A DNA stretch of 22,923 nt from a virus, in IMG/VR virus record IMGVR_UViG_3300035070_002129, positions 1-22,923 of that record, one strand, 5' to 3'. Below the pieces are notes generated by a model. The model did not search any database and was not told where the DNA came from. It saw only the letters and a list, made by a program, of their open reading frames with translations. Shown in pieces: positions 22,467 through 22,923 of this stretch (its first letter is position 1; every line of letters begins with the position of its first letter). The position numbers and the translations under genes are program-made.

Positions 22467-22923
22467 ATGATACGCAGAACTCAGCAACAAGCAGTCGATT
22501 ATATAAAAACACGTGCAGGGTCGCTCTGGTGGGGTGGCTATAATCAGTGTGTAGCGTTTGCTCGCCACTATGTTAATTACCTTGGCACTAGCCAATTTGG
22601 TGGCGTTAACAGCGCTAAAGATATGGTTAATGTTTCATGGCCAGCAGGGTATACGAGAAGCTCAACTCCACAGGTTGGAGATATTGCTATACTTGGTTCA
22701 ACGGGTTCAAACAAGCACGGTCACGTTAATATCGTAACGGAAGTTGGTGTTGGATATATTAAGACTTCTGACCAAAACCTGCAGAACGACAAACTGATAA
22801 CACACGGCAATCGATGGTCGTTTCCAAACGCTCGCTTTATCAGCTTTATTCGTCCGCAGTTTGTTGCACCTGTAAAACCAACCACAGGAGCACCAAAGGT
22901 TGACGGCTCAGTTGTTGGACGTA
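22467..22923 (+). CDS. CHAP-domain endolysin (3' end outside window)
   Basis: The visible 152 residues contain an N-terminal CHAP amidase/endopeptidase domain that cuts peptidoglycan to release progeny. The catalytic cysteine is in NQCVAFAR (C28) and the histidine in HGHVNIV (H86), followed by a polar residue in TSDQN (about 101-105). WWGGYNQC and QVGDIAIL (69-76) are typical of the family. After about residue 130 a proline-rich linker (RPQFVAPVKPTTGAPK) leads out of the window, probably to a cell-wall-binding domain. The ATG at 22467 has AGGAG upstream. There is no signal peptide, so release would depend on a holin such as the upstream gene. A virion-associated hydrolase is the alternative. 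Confidence 0.9.
   Translation, partial: MIRRTQQQAVDYIKTRAGSLWWGGYNQCVAFARHYVNYLGTSQFGGVNSAKDMVNVSWPAGYTRSSTPQVGDIAILGSTGSNKHGHVNIVTEVGVGYIKTSDQNLQNDKLITHGNRWSFPNARFISFIRPQFVAPVKPTTGAPKVDGSVVGR

Overview
This window is part of a tailed bacteriophage (Caudoviricetes) genome or prophage. It carries the packaging, head, tail, DNA-ejection and lysis genes, all on the + strand, tightly packed and often joined by ATGA, GTGA or TAATG overlaps. The tail genes point to a short-tailed (podovirus-type) virion. There is a portal, a ring-type adaptor and a large beta-rich nozzle-like protein, then fibre-like proteins and two ejection-type proteins, with no tape measure, sheath or tail-tube series. Genes start mostly with ATG (a few GTG) behind purine-rich ribosome binding sites. 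TGA, TAA and TAG all end genes, so the standard bacterial code applies. No integrase, repressor, replication gene or tRNA is visible. The host cannot be named from the sequence; base composition is moderate and the promoters look sigma-70 type.

Layout. (1) 41-3441: packaging module of small terminase, HAD-type phosphatase, C5 cytosine methyltransferase and large terminase. The two enzymes sit between the terminase subunits. The methyltransferase holds a nine-G tract and a long open overlapping frame. (2) 3462-7035: zinc-ribbon protein, portal, small acidic protein and scaffold. (3) 7036-7478: a long intergenic region with two consensus promoters, a terminator that would end a roughly 88-nt RNA, and a structured leader for the capsid gene. 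(4) 7479-9379: major capsid and probable decoration protein, closed by a terminator. (5) 9420-11822: small head-region proteins of unclear function. (6) 11819-14151: a fibre-like protein with a lectin-like domain, a small protein, and a protein built from fourteen 14-residue repeats. (7) 14202-18014: adaptor, nozzle-like protein, and a run of small fibre proteins sharing one domain. (8) 18079-21742: a coiled-coil protein and a 906-residue protein with glycine-zipper segments and an ADP-ribosyltransferase-like domain, both probably ejected into the host. (9) 21742-22923: a small linker-like protein, a holin-like membrane protein and a CHAP endolysin cut by the window end.

Expression. Gene blocks are preceded by a recurring element, roughly TG(n)TATAATTcAATTAAAA, placed directly at the preceding stop codon; it looks like a family of extended -10 late promoters. 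Capsid genes instead have a classical -35/-10 promoter and a terminator of their own. One promoter copy lies so close to its gene that the transcript would be leaderless.

Most notable points: the G9 tract plus overlapping frame in the methyltransferase (possible phase variation or overprinting), the probable small RNA between scaffold and capsid genes, the ADP-ribosyltransferase-like domain in an ejection-type protein, and the 14-residue-repeat protein.
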